Assembly: GCF_000091045.1 (NCBI RefSeq)
Contig: NC_006684.1
Span: 1,277,501 to 1,310,000, forward strand
Length of the DNA stretch: 32,500 bases
Reading direction: 5' to 3'
Source: Cryptococcus deneoformans JEC21
Lineage: Eukaryota; Basidiomycota; Tremellomycetes; Tremellales; Cryptococcaceae
The translations under genes and the position numbers were made by a program. The notes beneath the pieces were generated by a model. That model was not told the DNA's origin. It saw only the letters and a program-made list of their open reading frames with translations, and did not search any database. Shown piece after piece: positions 1-9,631 of this stretch. Position 1 is the stretch's first letter. Each line of letters starts with the position of its first letter.

Positions 1-97
1 AGTTCAGCGGCGAAAACCGCCTTTCCAATTATCAGCCTAATTAAGATAATAAAATACAATAATAACAACAACGAAAAAGAAAAAAAAGTAGTGCAGG

Positions 98-103
98 AAA
101 AAA
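98..103 (-). terminator. Pol III oligo-T terminator of the tRNA
   Basis: On the minus strand six consecutive T residues follow the tRNA 3' end by 4 nt. This is the normal RNA polymerase III termination signal. Confidence 0.7.
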
Positions 104-107
104 GAAC

Positions 108-194
108 TGCCCCAGCATGGATTTGAACCATGGACCCTAACCTGACCTCGTATTAACTACGAAGGCCATACTCTAACCCCTGAGCTACAAGGGC
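108..194 (-). tRNA. tRNA-Thr (anticodon CGU) with a 14-nt intron
   Basis: Read on the minus strand, this folds as a cloverleaf: acceptor arm 188-194 against 109-115 (one U-U mismatch and one G-U), D-arm GCTC/GAGT, anticodon stem TGGCC/GGTTA with two G-U pairs, T-arm CATGG-TTCAAAT-CCATG and discriminator A73 at 108. The anticodon CGT lies at 159-161, followed by A37 and an intron at 144-157, the standard position one base 3' of the anticodon. The intron contains TACGA, complementary to TCGTA over the anticodon, which is the pairing typical of pre-tRNAs. The mature length is 73 nt. The Thr identity rests on the anticodon; the mismatch in the acceptor stem is the only oddity. Confidence 0.82.
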
Positions 195-976
195 TTTCTT
201 AAATGTCGGTTAAAACTGCAATCTTATAAGCCATCATAAACCATTCTGGGCATATTCTTATTTTGCCCTGCAAACAAAGGAAGGAATATGATAGGCTCGA
301 CAAGCCTCCCGGCGGACATCTACCCTCCGAACGAGGCACAAAGTTCCAAGGAGGGGCTTGTGTCGAGCTTTGGGGTATGCTACATGTACACCTCATTGAC
401 AGTTGATTGATTAGAGGAGGTTAGTCTCTGGTCGCTCATCAGTGGCCGATGGTTGGACTGATGATAGGTTTGTCGTCAGCCATCAATGATGTGATGATCC
501 ATATGAAGAAGGTTTATAAAATACCGATGCAAAGAAGTTGAAACCCTTTTCGGAAAGACTGTTATTTTAGCCTCTGATACTGTAGTGGCCAAATTGGTAC
601 AGTAAATGCTCATAGAAGACGGGCGAATGATGGTGATAATAATACGTCTATGTCTGGGCTGTACCAAGGTAGTCCCACTTATATGTTGGTCAGGGAAAAA
701 CGATCCTCCAGCAAAGTCGTCATGCTACAACAGTAATACGCGACCAGAGAACAATTCGAGTTATCCCTAATAATCTAAACAGTTGTTGGCCTCGCATCCC
801 ATAAAATAGGAAGGTAGAAGATAGAAGTTTTTTGCCATCAAAATGGTGATATTTCGGTCCATACAGCAGCCATAGCTATTCTATTCTGCCCAGTAAGCAC
901 GATTCTTCACATGACATACTGGCAGAGCTCGTCCTGTTCACTATAAATATATGTTTTTTTCAAACAGGCTAAATGC
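195..976. other. Gene-free interval between the tRNA and the TVP15-like gene
   Basis: About 780 bp with only short, unconvincing ORFs on both strands and no plausible spliced gene. The right part holds the 3' UTR of the TVP15-like gene, which ends at 977. The one structured element I see is an imperfect inverted repeat at 295-368, listed separately. Confidence 0.5.
295..368. repeat. Imperfect inverted repeat (possible hairpin)
   Basis: GCTCGACA at 295-302 is the exact reverse complement of TGTCGAGC at 361-368. Pairing continues inward with AGCC (303-306) to GGCT (355-358) after a 2-nt bulge, and TCC (307-309) to GGA (350-352) after a second bulge. The loop is about 40 nt. It could be a structured RNA or chance; no RNA family is recognised. 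Confidence 0.4.
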
Positions 977-1779
977 TTATTCGGTTGGCCCTTCCCAAAC
1001 TGGTTGTGCCTCCGCATCAGTGACAGGTGCTCGCATAGTTCTAGCAATCCTATATTAGTAACGCCGAGAAAGTCTGATAAATTCAACTCACGAAGGGGCA
1101 TCGACCACACGAACGAAATGCAGCGCGATGAAAACCAAACCAACGACACCGACGACGGTGCCGCAGATATACAGAAGCATGTAATAGCTGTAGTTGATGT
1201 CAGACCACCTCTAGTCTTGCCTCTCCTTCTCTCTTTTAGACATACTTAAGCATTAGGACGCCGAGCAACAAATAGACTGCAAAAAGGCAAATTAGCTAGG
1301 AAGCGATATTTTTGAGATGATAAGATTTACAAGCACCACGACCAAGGAAAGAGTGCATGAAGCTGGCATACTTTTGGATAATGGCCTTGTGCTCCTCGGT
1401 TGGGGGTCGAACTTCTAGGAAGACGATCACAGCGCCGATGCTACGAGGTCCGTACGTCAGCCTTAAGGCAAAATGCAGCAATCGCAGCCCAAGTCTCACA
1501 GAATCTCATAGATTCCAATAATGATACTTGAAAAATTATGCTTGATAAGAGATCCTACACCTCCAACAATAGCGAAACCACCGACAATCCTTCAATACAA
1601 CCCATATCAGCAACTTGTCAACAAAGGAACATCAAATCAGATGAGGGAACGGTTATGACCGTGATGTTGACCTACATGTTAACGATTCTATAGTCATTCC
1701 TCGTCAGCAACGCAGTTCAATAGTATTGGGGGAATATCTACGAGAAAAACAGCAACAGTCTTGTGAAGGTTAGGGCCAT
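977..1779 (-). CDS. TVP15: TVP15-like COPI-associated Golgi membrane protein
   Basis: Seven exons on the minus strand: 1742-1779, 1676-1687, 1500-1589, 1331-1440, 1246-1276, 1092-1208, 977-1049. They join without a frame break to give 156 aa, close to the usual size of the COPI-associated/Tvp15 family, small four-helix proteins of Golgi and late-secretory membranes. Hydrophobic segments lie at about residues 7-28, 38-56, 76-93 and 102-124. The family signature is YASFMHSFLGRGAFYLLLG at residues 71-89, plus a preceding FLE. Both termini are short and probably cytosolic. Exon 2 is only 12 nt, but it restores a natural first helix (FFSIVNMIVGG). The gene shares a 573-bp divergent upstream region with SUA5. 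The family is recognised from pattern, so its specific role in vesicle traffic is inferred. Confidence 0.85.
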
Positions 1780-2352
1780 CACGAGCCGTGCTCTTTTCTG
1801 CTAGAAGTGTCCCCCCAGGTAGTAGTAGACACTCACCGGAAGAGTTCCGCGGGGTTCTGCTGTAAGCGCTCCATTTTGGCTCAATGGTCAATGATGATAT
1901 GGGTGAATGGAATTGCAAGTCAGGTTGCAAAATATAAAATACTTGCTCAAAGTTCTCGAGCTAATCGTTCCAGTTATTGCCTGATGCGTTTCGAATAGCT
2001 TCTTTGCATGGGAATCTCGCAGCATCGCTTCGAATTAGAGGAACAACAGGAACCTTAAAGTCGTGATGTGTAACATCTCTTATCGTCTCCGATCTCTCGC
2101 AGCGGAATCGAAATTTCAAACTTGTAATTATTGAGGAGTAGATGCCATGCCAGCATCTTTTTATTTGTTATCATCGTTGATACCAGCGGGTACATATACC
2201 AGAATTACAGTAAGGCCAGAAGCCATAAGGGCATGCGGGCAGCTGTTCGCAAATTATTAACCAGAACATTATTACGGACGAGGTGGGTCCTTACATTGGT
2301 TGCTCCAACAAGGTTGTGACCATCACTTAACAATCCGCTCAGATTATTCATA
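1780..2352. promoter_or_regulatory. Divergent intergenic region, TVP15-like / SUA5
   Basis: A 573-bp interval between two divergent start codons, so it should hold both promoters and 5' leaders. I see no convincing ORF, repeat or recognisable factor site beyond scattered T-rich tracts. Confidence 0.5.
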
Positions 2353-3759
2353 ATGTCGAGCCACACAACCCCAATTTACCAATGCCAAGATTGGCCTTCA
2401 ATTGTTATTAAACCTTCTTCCTCATCCGGCCATCCCCTTGACTCTCCTCACTTCTCTATACCACCTTCCATTCTCCCTCATCTGGAAGAGGCTTCAAAGC
2501 ACCTTCATTCGCATAAGACAGTCGCTGTTCCGACTGAGACGGTATATGGTCTTGCAGCTTCATCCCTTGATCCCGAAGCTTGTAAGATGATTTACAAAAT
2601 CAAAAATCGGCCATCAGACAATCCCCTCATTATCCACGTCTCATCATTAGATATGTTGCGTCGCCTCCTACCACCTGACTATAGTTTCTCGTCTCTTTAT
2701 CTTGCCCTTATCAACGCCTTTTGGCCCGGGCCTTTATCTTTACTGTTCCCATCACCGTCTCCCCCTCCATCACCTGCTCCTCAGACAAATGCTATCCGCA
2801 TGCCTTCCCATCCCCTTGCTCTTGCTCTCATAGCCCACTCCAACCTTCCGCTATCCGCCCCGTCAGCCAATTCTTCGGGTAGACCAAGCCCCACCAAGGC
2901 ACAACATGTGTGGAATGACCTCAATGGATCAGATGGTCTTGGATGCATAATAGACGGAGGCGACTGTGGAGTGGGTGTAGAATCTACCGTCGTAAACGGG
3001 CTTGAGTGGAAGGAGGGGGGAGGAGGAAAAGTGGACATTCTTCGCCCTGGCGGGCTAGGTGTAGAGCAAATCAAAAAGATTGTAGATGAGGTTGATGGTG
3101 GAGAAGGCAAGACAGAAATCCTTTTGCTCGGGAAACCTTGGAAGGGGGCATCATTTAAGCATTCATCTTCTACAGATCCCGTCCAGCAAAACGACGTTAA
3201 CCTTTTAACAACTCCGAAGGTCAATTTTGCACCTTCAACGCCCGGTATGAAATACCGACATTATTCCCCCCGGGTACCTGTATTCCTTCTTAAACCTAGC
3301 AATATATTCCCTCGTCCACCAGCCCTCATGTCACCATCTTCATCATCTGCATCTGCTGTACTTCGGCAAATATTGTCAAACATATCATCGGACTCAAAGT
3401 TCAAGAGGAGGATAGGCGTTCTCCATTTTGAAGGCTCCCCATTGAGCAAGCAGTTGCTCATAGATACGGATGAAGCAGAATTAATTCCTGTGTCTTTAGG
3501 TGATTCTGTGGCTTCGGCAGCTCAACGCTTGTTCGCCGGAATGCTCACCCTGGAGAGTGTACCCTCGACAGATGGCCAGCCGTCTGGAGTTGATGCTATC
3601 GTCATTGAGGGCTGCTCAGATGACGGATTGGGGTTGGCGGTGATGGAAAGAGTAGGCAAGGCAGTAGGTGGCGGCGGGGTTTTAGGAGATGTAGCCACCG
3701 ACGACGGAAAGGTTGTCGGTAGCGGAAACAAGTTCTGGGTGGACGTTAGTTCTACTTGA
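2353..3759 (+). CDS. SUA5: Threonylcarbamoyl-AMP synthase (Sua5/YrdC family)
   Basis: Intronless, 468 aa. The enzyme makes threonylcarbamoyl-AMP from threonine, bicarbonate and ATP, the first step of t6A37 modification in ANN-decoding tRNAs. The YrdC domain covers about residues 44-250. It shows the nucleotide/threonine-binding signatures VPTETVYGLA (59-68), KIKNRPSDNPLI (82-93), the SAPSANSSGRPSPT loop (168-181) and a late STV motif (211-213). The GMKYRHYSP linker near residue 297 and a Sua5 C-terminal domain follow, so this is the long Sua5 form rather than bare YrdC. The start is the first ATG of the frame. The N-terminal 40 residues are Ser/Pro-rich and could hold targeting information, but I see no clear presequence. 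Lack of introns is unusual in this window. Confidence 0.95.
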   Translation: MSSHTTPIYQCQDWPSIVIKPSSSSGHPLDSPHFSIPPSILPHLEEASKHLHSHKTVAVPTETVYGLAASSLDPEACKMIYKIKNRPSDNPLIIHVSSLDMLRRLLPPDYSFSSLYLALINAFWPGPLSLLFPSPSPPPSPAPQTNAIRMPSHPLALALIAHSNLPLSAPSANSSGRPSPTKAQHVWNDLNGSDGLGCIIDGGDCGVGVESTVVNGLEWKEGGGGKVDILRPGGLGVEQIKKIVDEVDGGEGKTEILLLGKPWKGASFKHSSSTDPVQQNDVNLLTTPKVNFAPSTPGMKYRHYSPRVPVFLLKPSNIFPRPPALMSPSSSSASAVLRQILSNISSDSKFKRRIGVLHFEGSPLSKQLLIDTDEAELIPVSLGDSVASAAQRLFAGMLTLESVPSTDGQPSGVDAIVIEGCSDDGLGLAVMERVGKAVGGGGVLGDVATDDGKVVGSGNKFWVDVSST

Positions 3760-4615
3760 TCTAATTCGGCGTTCAAACTGTATAATCCGTTGAAACAGAT
3801 GTAGATGCACACAGCCTCCTTAAAGCTTATCACACATGTCACGTCTGTGAAAATGATGCCGCTGATAATCTTGAAACAATTCTTTTTGCCTCGTTTGTTC
3901 TCCCAGTCTCGTTTAATCATACCAGGAAAAAAATGAGGAAAAAGAAACAGCATCGGCTAATGGCAAGGCGCTGCCATCGCCAATAATATAGCATGTCGCT
4001 CATTCATACCCTATGGCAGCGACAGCAACTATTATTCGACCATGATGATGATAGCTGCTTTGAGGTCAAGTAGACTACGTGATCATCCATACGTTGTTAT
4101 GTCAGTCGTGGAAAACGATACCCCTTCTCAGTCCTCGTCATTGAAAGTCCATCCATCAAATAATCAATGGAACATATGTAGAAACTGTATCCGATCATTC
4201 GCTGATGTGAATCGATAGATAAATATGCATCGAGGCATCCGTATCAACCCGATGTCTGCTGAGGAACTCTGAAATCATAATACTCTGATGCAAGTATCAG
4301 AATGATATCAAATAAAAAATTGTCCGAACGACAAGCAAGTAGGAACATTTTCTTCGGAAACGTACGGAAACGGTACAAATAATTCATATATGAAAAATAA
4401 ATAACCATATGGATTTTTCAAATGAAATAAATGTCCGAACGACGACGAGCCTTTCAGTCTTGAATTTAGCAGTTGTCCCGATCTATGTACGTTACATCTA
4501 CGTCTAGAATATTTTGAGTGAGTGGTCCTTCAGCCACCAAAGAAAGATAAGTGATACGTTAAGCATTCCTGTCTCGCTTTAATTTCTTTACCTTCCATAC
4601 ATATACAGACAACAA
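3760..4615. other. Long tandem intergenic region upstream of NOL12/RRP17
   Basis: 856 bp, AT-rich in its right half, with no supportable gene. It includes the SUA5 3' UTR and the promoter of the next gene. Small repeats are present: TGTCCGAACGAC at 4321-4332 and 4432-4443, each after an A-rich stretch, and CGGAAACG at 4355-4362 and 4365-4372. Several CTGA/TGATG words around 4240-4300 are not arranged well enough to call a C/D snoRNA. The leader just before the next ATG is pyrimidine-rich. Confidence 0.5.
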
Positions 4616-5539
4616 ATGCCCGCAACAAAATCCAAGTCCAACGTCGCCCTCCTTACAGAGGGTGCAACTTATATTCAGCGAGCAAAGAAAGCTAGAAAGG
4701 AACAAGTCGAAGAAATCAAGTTTGACGATGAAGCCAGAAGGTGAGTCATTTGGCCATTCATATCATGTTCTACATCATCATCAGGAGATGGAGCTGACCT
4801 TGGGATTTAAGAGAATGGTTGACCGGCTTTAGTAAGAGGAAAAAGGCCAAGGCTGAAGAGAAGAAAGCCAGAGCTAAGGAAAGGGAGAGGCAAGAGCATT
4901 TGGAGGAGAGGCGAAACGTTTGTCTATAGTCACGTCAATCATTCTTCTCAAAGCTAACAATTTGATGTATTAAGGCAAGGAAAGAATTGAGGCAGAGAGC
5001 TGCTGAGAATGTAAAGTCGGTCAGACGGGCCATGGGTTTGGAAGATGACGAGGATGATAATGGTGAGTATCACTGCGGTACTTTCTATTGCCGCCGGAAA
5101 TGTCTGACGCATAATTACAGAGGAGAGCAACGAAGAAGAAGCCGGGTCTCCCGCTCCCAAGGATCTGGAGAAGGCCGAATTTTCGGACGACGAGCAAATA
5201 GCAACAGTCACCATCACCGAAGACTTTGATCCCTCTGCTTCAATCTATCCCATCCGAACTTCAACTTCACCTTCGCCCTCTGTTGATGACAAATCAGAGT
5301 TGAAATCCAAAAAGCCTACCGTCAAGTTGTTGCCTCCATCAAGTAGACGAGCTCAGAAGGCTGATGAAAAGAAGAAGGAGAAAAAGAAGATTAGCAGAAG
5401 CATGGAAACTAAGGCGGAGAGAAGGAAGGGCAAGGAAATGGAATTGCGAAAGAGGTCCAAAAAGGCCGCTTTAGCTATGGAAAGGAAGGGGAAGACTCCT
5501 AGAGGTCCAAAGAAGGGCATGGGGAAGGGAAGGCATTGA
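4616..5539 (+). CDS. RRP17: Nucleolar protein 12 / Rrp17-family rRNA-processing factor
   Basis: Four exons (4616-4740, 4812-4917, 4975-5062, 5121-5539) give 245 aa. The N-terminal half carries the Nol12/Rrp17 signature: FDDEARREWLTGFSKRK at about residues 35-51, then a long basic, charged helix (KKAKAEEKKARAKERERQEH) and the R/K-rich segment up to RRAMGLEDDEDD. The middle is acidic and the C-terminus is a Lys/Arg-rich tail ending PRGPKKGMGKGRH, consistent with nucleolar localisation and RNA binding. Yeast Rrp17 is a 5'-3' exonuclease needed for 5'-end processing of 60S rRNA precursors; that activity is inferred from the family. All junctions are GT-AG and in frame. The gene converges with the permease, with 175 bp between the stop codons. 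Confidence 0.9.
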
Positions 5540-5714
5540 TGGTTTGAAAGCATGTGTATCCAGGGCTTTGTATGTTTTTCATGTACGATATGGCTGAATT
5601 CGAAGCTACCGTCTCTCAGACATTTCAACTTGCTCTCCAAGCATCCCTCTTCGTCGGTCGCTATTATAATGGGGTTGCGGTCTATATGGTTGCTGCCATT
5701 CTCGCGGCAAGAGC

Positions 5715-7835
5715 CTATCGATATCTTCTCTGAATTTGATCCACGCATCTACCAGTCGTTAGGGTCTGCTGCTTGATGTACTGGTCAAATAGCTCACCAG
5801 ATAATGTAACACGCACGCCCCAGCCGGAACTGCTGGCACCATCGAGCTCAGCATTTCGAGTGCGAGATCTCACTGTCAGATAATACACTGGCATACCCGA
5901 AGCAATGAATACTAATGCCGCGGTCTCAGCATCGCGAGTACGGTCTGTTCTCATAAACTTACCGAATGCTGCAAATGCTTCCCATGGAGCAGCGAAAATG
6001 GGCATCAATAAAAGGAACATGGACACGGCGCAGAAGACGATAGGTGTAACGAGCCAAGCCCGATACGGTCTGTCGAGATGAGGCTCTTTGACACGCAGAA
6101 CGAGGAGACCAAGGACAGTGAGGAGGTAAAAGGTCCAAGAAGCGACGGAGAAAAAGTTCAGTAGCGCTGAAAAGTGAAACATCGGGGTCAGCAAGCGTCG
6201 AAAGTATATAACAATTTTCTAACCTCTAAATCCCCCACCGAAGATGACAAAAAAGATAGCCAATCCACCTTGAAGCAGAATAGCGTTATCTGGCGTTCGA
6301 CGCTGGGGGTGAAGACGTGAGAAGATGGAAGGAAGGAAGTGTTCTTTAGAGGCTGCATAGATGAGCCTTGCTGCTATGACATTTTTCAATATTCTTTCTC
6401 CTGATGCAAAAGAGAAAAACTCACTTGTATACAATCCGCCGTTCAAGGCTCCAAAGCAACTAATAGCTACCAGAGTACTGAACACAACGGCTCCAAATTT
6501 CCCGATAGTAACTTTTCCGAAGTCCAACGCAACGGTGTTTGACGAGGCCACGACAGATGGGCTGAGGACAATAAAGTAAGAGAGGTTGGCTCCAAGAAAG
6601 AGAACCACTACGATAGCCATTGAAGAGTGCAGAGCACGGGGCAGATCTCTGTTGGTGTCTCGCATTTCGCCTGCCACATACTGAAGGTAGAATAAGCCAC
6701 AATCTAAGGACACAACACACCAATCAGACGTACACAACAAGCGTCCCAGCCATCAAATGCCCAAAGACCGGAGTAGATAGCGATAGCGTAGTTGCCTGCA
6801 TCCGCCAATGTGCCTTTGAACAACCCACTGGGCATCAAACCCTCGCCAGGTCCATCTCTGAGCAGCACAATTGCACCCAAGACCGCCACGAATACCAACG
6901 CACCAATTTTAATGACAGTAAGGACCACCGTTGAATTCGTGCCCATGGTAGGTGATATAGCGTTGAGAATTGAACATAGAAATATAGCGAAGACTGCTGT
7001 CACTTCGATTGACCATGCCGGGACTTCGGAGTCTCCCAAGGAATGTGATATTAAGCGATTGACATATTCACTAAATGGCAGGAAGTAAGGCTCAAGGAGA
7101 CAGGGTTATTGGCAGCACTTGCCCAAAGATGAGAGCGATCATAGCCGCACTTCCTGGCTTCAATGCTGACACTGCAGTCCAGGTGAACAAGTATGAAGTG
7201 ATTGGCCCAAACTTGGGAAAAACGTTTTTAGCCCTGCAATAGATTTCCGCTAATAATATAGCTTACTGCGTATGCTAAGTATGCTTGACTACCTCCAGAG
7301 AGAGGAATAGCACATCCTAGCTCAGCATACGAACTGCGATTGATCAGTCAATCTCGCAGCCCAAGACCAAGACCAAGCAGTCTGTTGACATACCTTGCCC
7401 CTGTCCAAGCTAAAACACCGCTGATAACCCAGACCATCAAGCTCGCACCTACACTGCCTACCTCTTGCACAACTACGCCTGGAGAGGAGAATATGCCTGA
7501 TCCAACCTGTGCTCCTACCACCAGTGCAACACCTGTTGCAATTTGACAAGTTAGTGAACATCATGCGGTTTTTTCAGTAAAAAAGACCTACCGTGCCATA
7601 GCTCAACATGTCTCTCTTCTTTATGAGAGTCAACATCTGCATCCCCGCTCAATGTCAAAGGCAATAGAGCGTGTTCAAACTCGAAGTCTCCCAAGCTGTT
7701 GATAGTCGCAGATCTCCCAAGCCTTGGTCGACCGTGCCCCTCATCATCATCGGCAGACGAAGAGAGCTCCATTGAGCTGGGATCTTCGGAGAGGGGCAGA
7801 GGGGCTGCTGGGAGAGGGATATAGGGGGAAGTCAT
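5715..7835 (-). CDS. L-type amino-acid permease (APC superfamily, LAT-like)
   Basis: Eight exons on the minus strand (7592-7835, 7394-7532, 7267-7333, 7123-7211, 6734-7070, 6224-6680, 5963-6166, 5715-5911) give 577 aa. A hydrophilic N-terminus of about 80 residues is followed by about 12 membrane helices. The first carries the APC substrate-loop signature GAQVGSGIFSSPG. Other LAT-type motifs are AYLAYAFGPITSYLFTWTA, FDGWDACCYVAGEMRD and LLVLRVKEPHLDRPYRAW. It should import neutral amino acids across the plasma membrane; the substrate cannot be read from sequence, and fungal LAT-like carriers include methionine permeases. The intron at 7071-7122 is GC-AG. The intron at 7212-7266 ends in AAG rather than an upstream CAG, which would break the frame. 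The intron at 5912-5962 is a multiple of 3, so retention would add 17 residues. Confidence 0.9.
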
Positions 7836-8026
7836 AAGGCCCTATTGCATTATGGTTTTGGCTGAGTAAAAGAAACGTGGAACAACTTGGCGGACTTGAA
7901 GTCCGACAACTTCATATCGAGGCACAGGCGCGTGTCCCACTTAATTTCATGTCTAAATCGTTTACGCGTCTTTGTGTTTTTCCCATACTTACAGTTTAAA
8001 GGCATCTATCCTCAAGTCCAGCTGCA
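7836..8026. promoter_or_regulatory. Divergent promoter, permease / RFC5, with an MluI cell-cycle box
   Basis: 191 bp between divergent start codons. ACGCGT lies at 7964-7969, 58 bp before the RFC5 ATG, with a related GCGCG word near 7928-7932. ACGCGT is the MCB site bound by MBF-type factors that drive G1/S genes in fungi. Its use here is inferred. Confidence 0.55.
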
Positions 8027-9483
8027 ATGTCTCTCTGGGTCGACAAGGTGGGAACTCTGCTAACGTGATTCGAGCATGTCTGATAAGGTGCACAGTACCG
8101 TCCGCGAACGCTCGACGATCTCCATTATCACGATGGCCTCTCATCGCGTCTGAAATCTTTGGTGAGTGCACGCCATAGCTCAACCGATGGATGCTTACAG
8201 GTCATTGTGTAGGCTGCTTCTGGAGACTTTCCTCATATTCTCTTCTATGGACCGTCAGGTGCTGGAAAGAAGGTGAACACATTTCTACTATCACTTCCTG
8301 GGACTATATTGACAGAACGCAGACAAGGATCATGTGCACTCTTCGAGAACTCTATGGACCTGGTGTGGAGAAGGTGAGTGCTCAAGATATTGATTGTGGC
8401 ATTCTCTGACCTTGATACGCGTTCTTCAGCTTCGAATTGACCAAAGAGTCTTTGTCACTCCTTCTAACCGCAAGCTTGACGTCAATGTCGTTCAGTCAAA
8501 CTATCACATCGAGCTTACACCATCCGACGTGGGTATGTACGACAGAGTAGTCATTCAAGATATTTTGAAGGAGATTGCACAAACTCAGCAAGTCGATTTG
8601 AATGCAAAACAGAGGTTCAAGGGTCAGTCTTTGTCCTGATGGATAAATTCGCATCGTAGCTGACCGCAATCACAGTGGTCATCATTAACGAGGCGGATGC
8701 TCTTACTCGAGACGCCCAAGCAGCATTACGACGAACCATGGAAAAGTATATGACCAATATGAGACTTATCCTCTGCGCCAATAGCACAAGCAAAATCATC
8801 GCTCCTATTAGAAGTCGATGTTTGCTTATGCGAGTGGCTGCCCCTACAGATGACGAAGTAAGGCCTCTTTAAACTCCTAAGAATCAGTTTTTTACTCTGA
8901 GAATAGATGTCAACAGTCCTCAATTACGTCGCCAAGAAAGAACGATTCATGCTTCCATCTTCTGCCAACAATGCCATCCTTGAAACATCGCAAGGCAATC
9001 TTCGAAAAGCTTTACTTGTTTTTGAGGCCATGCGGATGCAACACCCCGACCTGTCTGGTGATGTCGAGGTTGCCAAACCCGATTGGGAGACTTATTGTGG
9101 AAAGGTCGCGGATGCGATCTTGCAGGAGCAAACGGCGCAAAAATTGTTAGATATCCGGGCGAAGATTTACGAGTTGCTAAGCCACTGTATACCGCCAACA
9201 GTTGTTATGAAGGTATGCGAACTGCTGAGAGGTCAGGAGACAAGCTGACATTCGGGCTTAGACCATCTCAGAGAGGCTAGTTGAGAAGGTGGATGACACA
9301 TTAAAACCGCAAATTGTGCACTGGACCGCTTACTACGTGAGTCCATTCAGTTATTCTTGCTCAAATAGAACCTGATTGTGTGTTTCATAGGAACTTCGAA
9401 TGCGAATGGGATCAAAAAAGATATTCCACATCGAGGCATTTATTGCCAAGGTTATGACTGTTTACAAGCAATACACACTGTAG
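8027..9483 (+). CDS. RFC5: Replication factor C subunit (yeast Rfc5 / human RFC3 orthologue)
   Basis: Nine exons (8027-8047, 8096-8161, 8213-8272, 8323-8373, 8430-8622, 8676-8857, 8907-9212, 9262-9336, 9391-9483) give 348 aa. The RFC pentamer loads the PCNA clamp at primer-template junctions. The protein opens MSLWVDKYRPRTLDDL, the RFC box. Its Walker A is GPSGAGKK (42-49) with Lys in place of the usual Thr/Ser, as in yeast Rfc5, so it probably does not hydrolyse ATP normally. The Walker B region reads NEAD (135-138) instead of DEAD, again Rfc5-like. The arginine-finger motif SRC is at 177-179. The C-terminal collar ends KIFHIEAFIAKVMTVYKQYTL. The first exon is only 21 nt. It converges with the PHO13-like gene (148 bp between stops). 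Confidence 0.96.
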
Positions 9484-9631
9484 GATTTTTCCTATAGTCG
9501 CCATTTATTCGCATACTGACAGATTTTGCAGTATGGGCTTCACCGAAGACTTTGAATAAACTATAAACCAGTCGTTACAGTTCATGTCAGATGTATTTCT
9601 ATGATGACATCTATTGAAACACATGTTTTTT

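Noticed and set aside
1..60. GCGG/CCGC mini-hairpin at the left edge
   Set aside because: Only 4 bp of stem at the window border, with no context to judge it.
2781..3224. 147-aa antisense ORF in SUA5
   Set aside because: Shadow of the GC-rich SUA5 frame, low-complexity Ser/Pro content, no splice or family support.
4240..4310. Possible C/D-box snoRNA
   Set aside because: Several CTGA and TGATG words and a TCTGAT/ATCAGA stem are present, but box order, spacing and terminal stem do not fit.
7212..7266. Apparent one-base frameshift in the permease gene
   Set aside because: Using the first CAG acceptor (33-nt intron) breaks the frame. The later AAG acceptor gives a 55-nt intron with a CTAAA branch and restores AYLAYAFGPITSYLF, so no mutation is needed.
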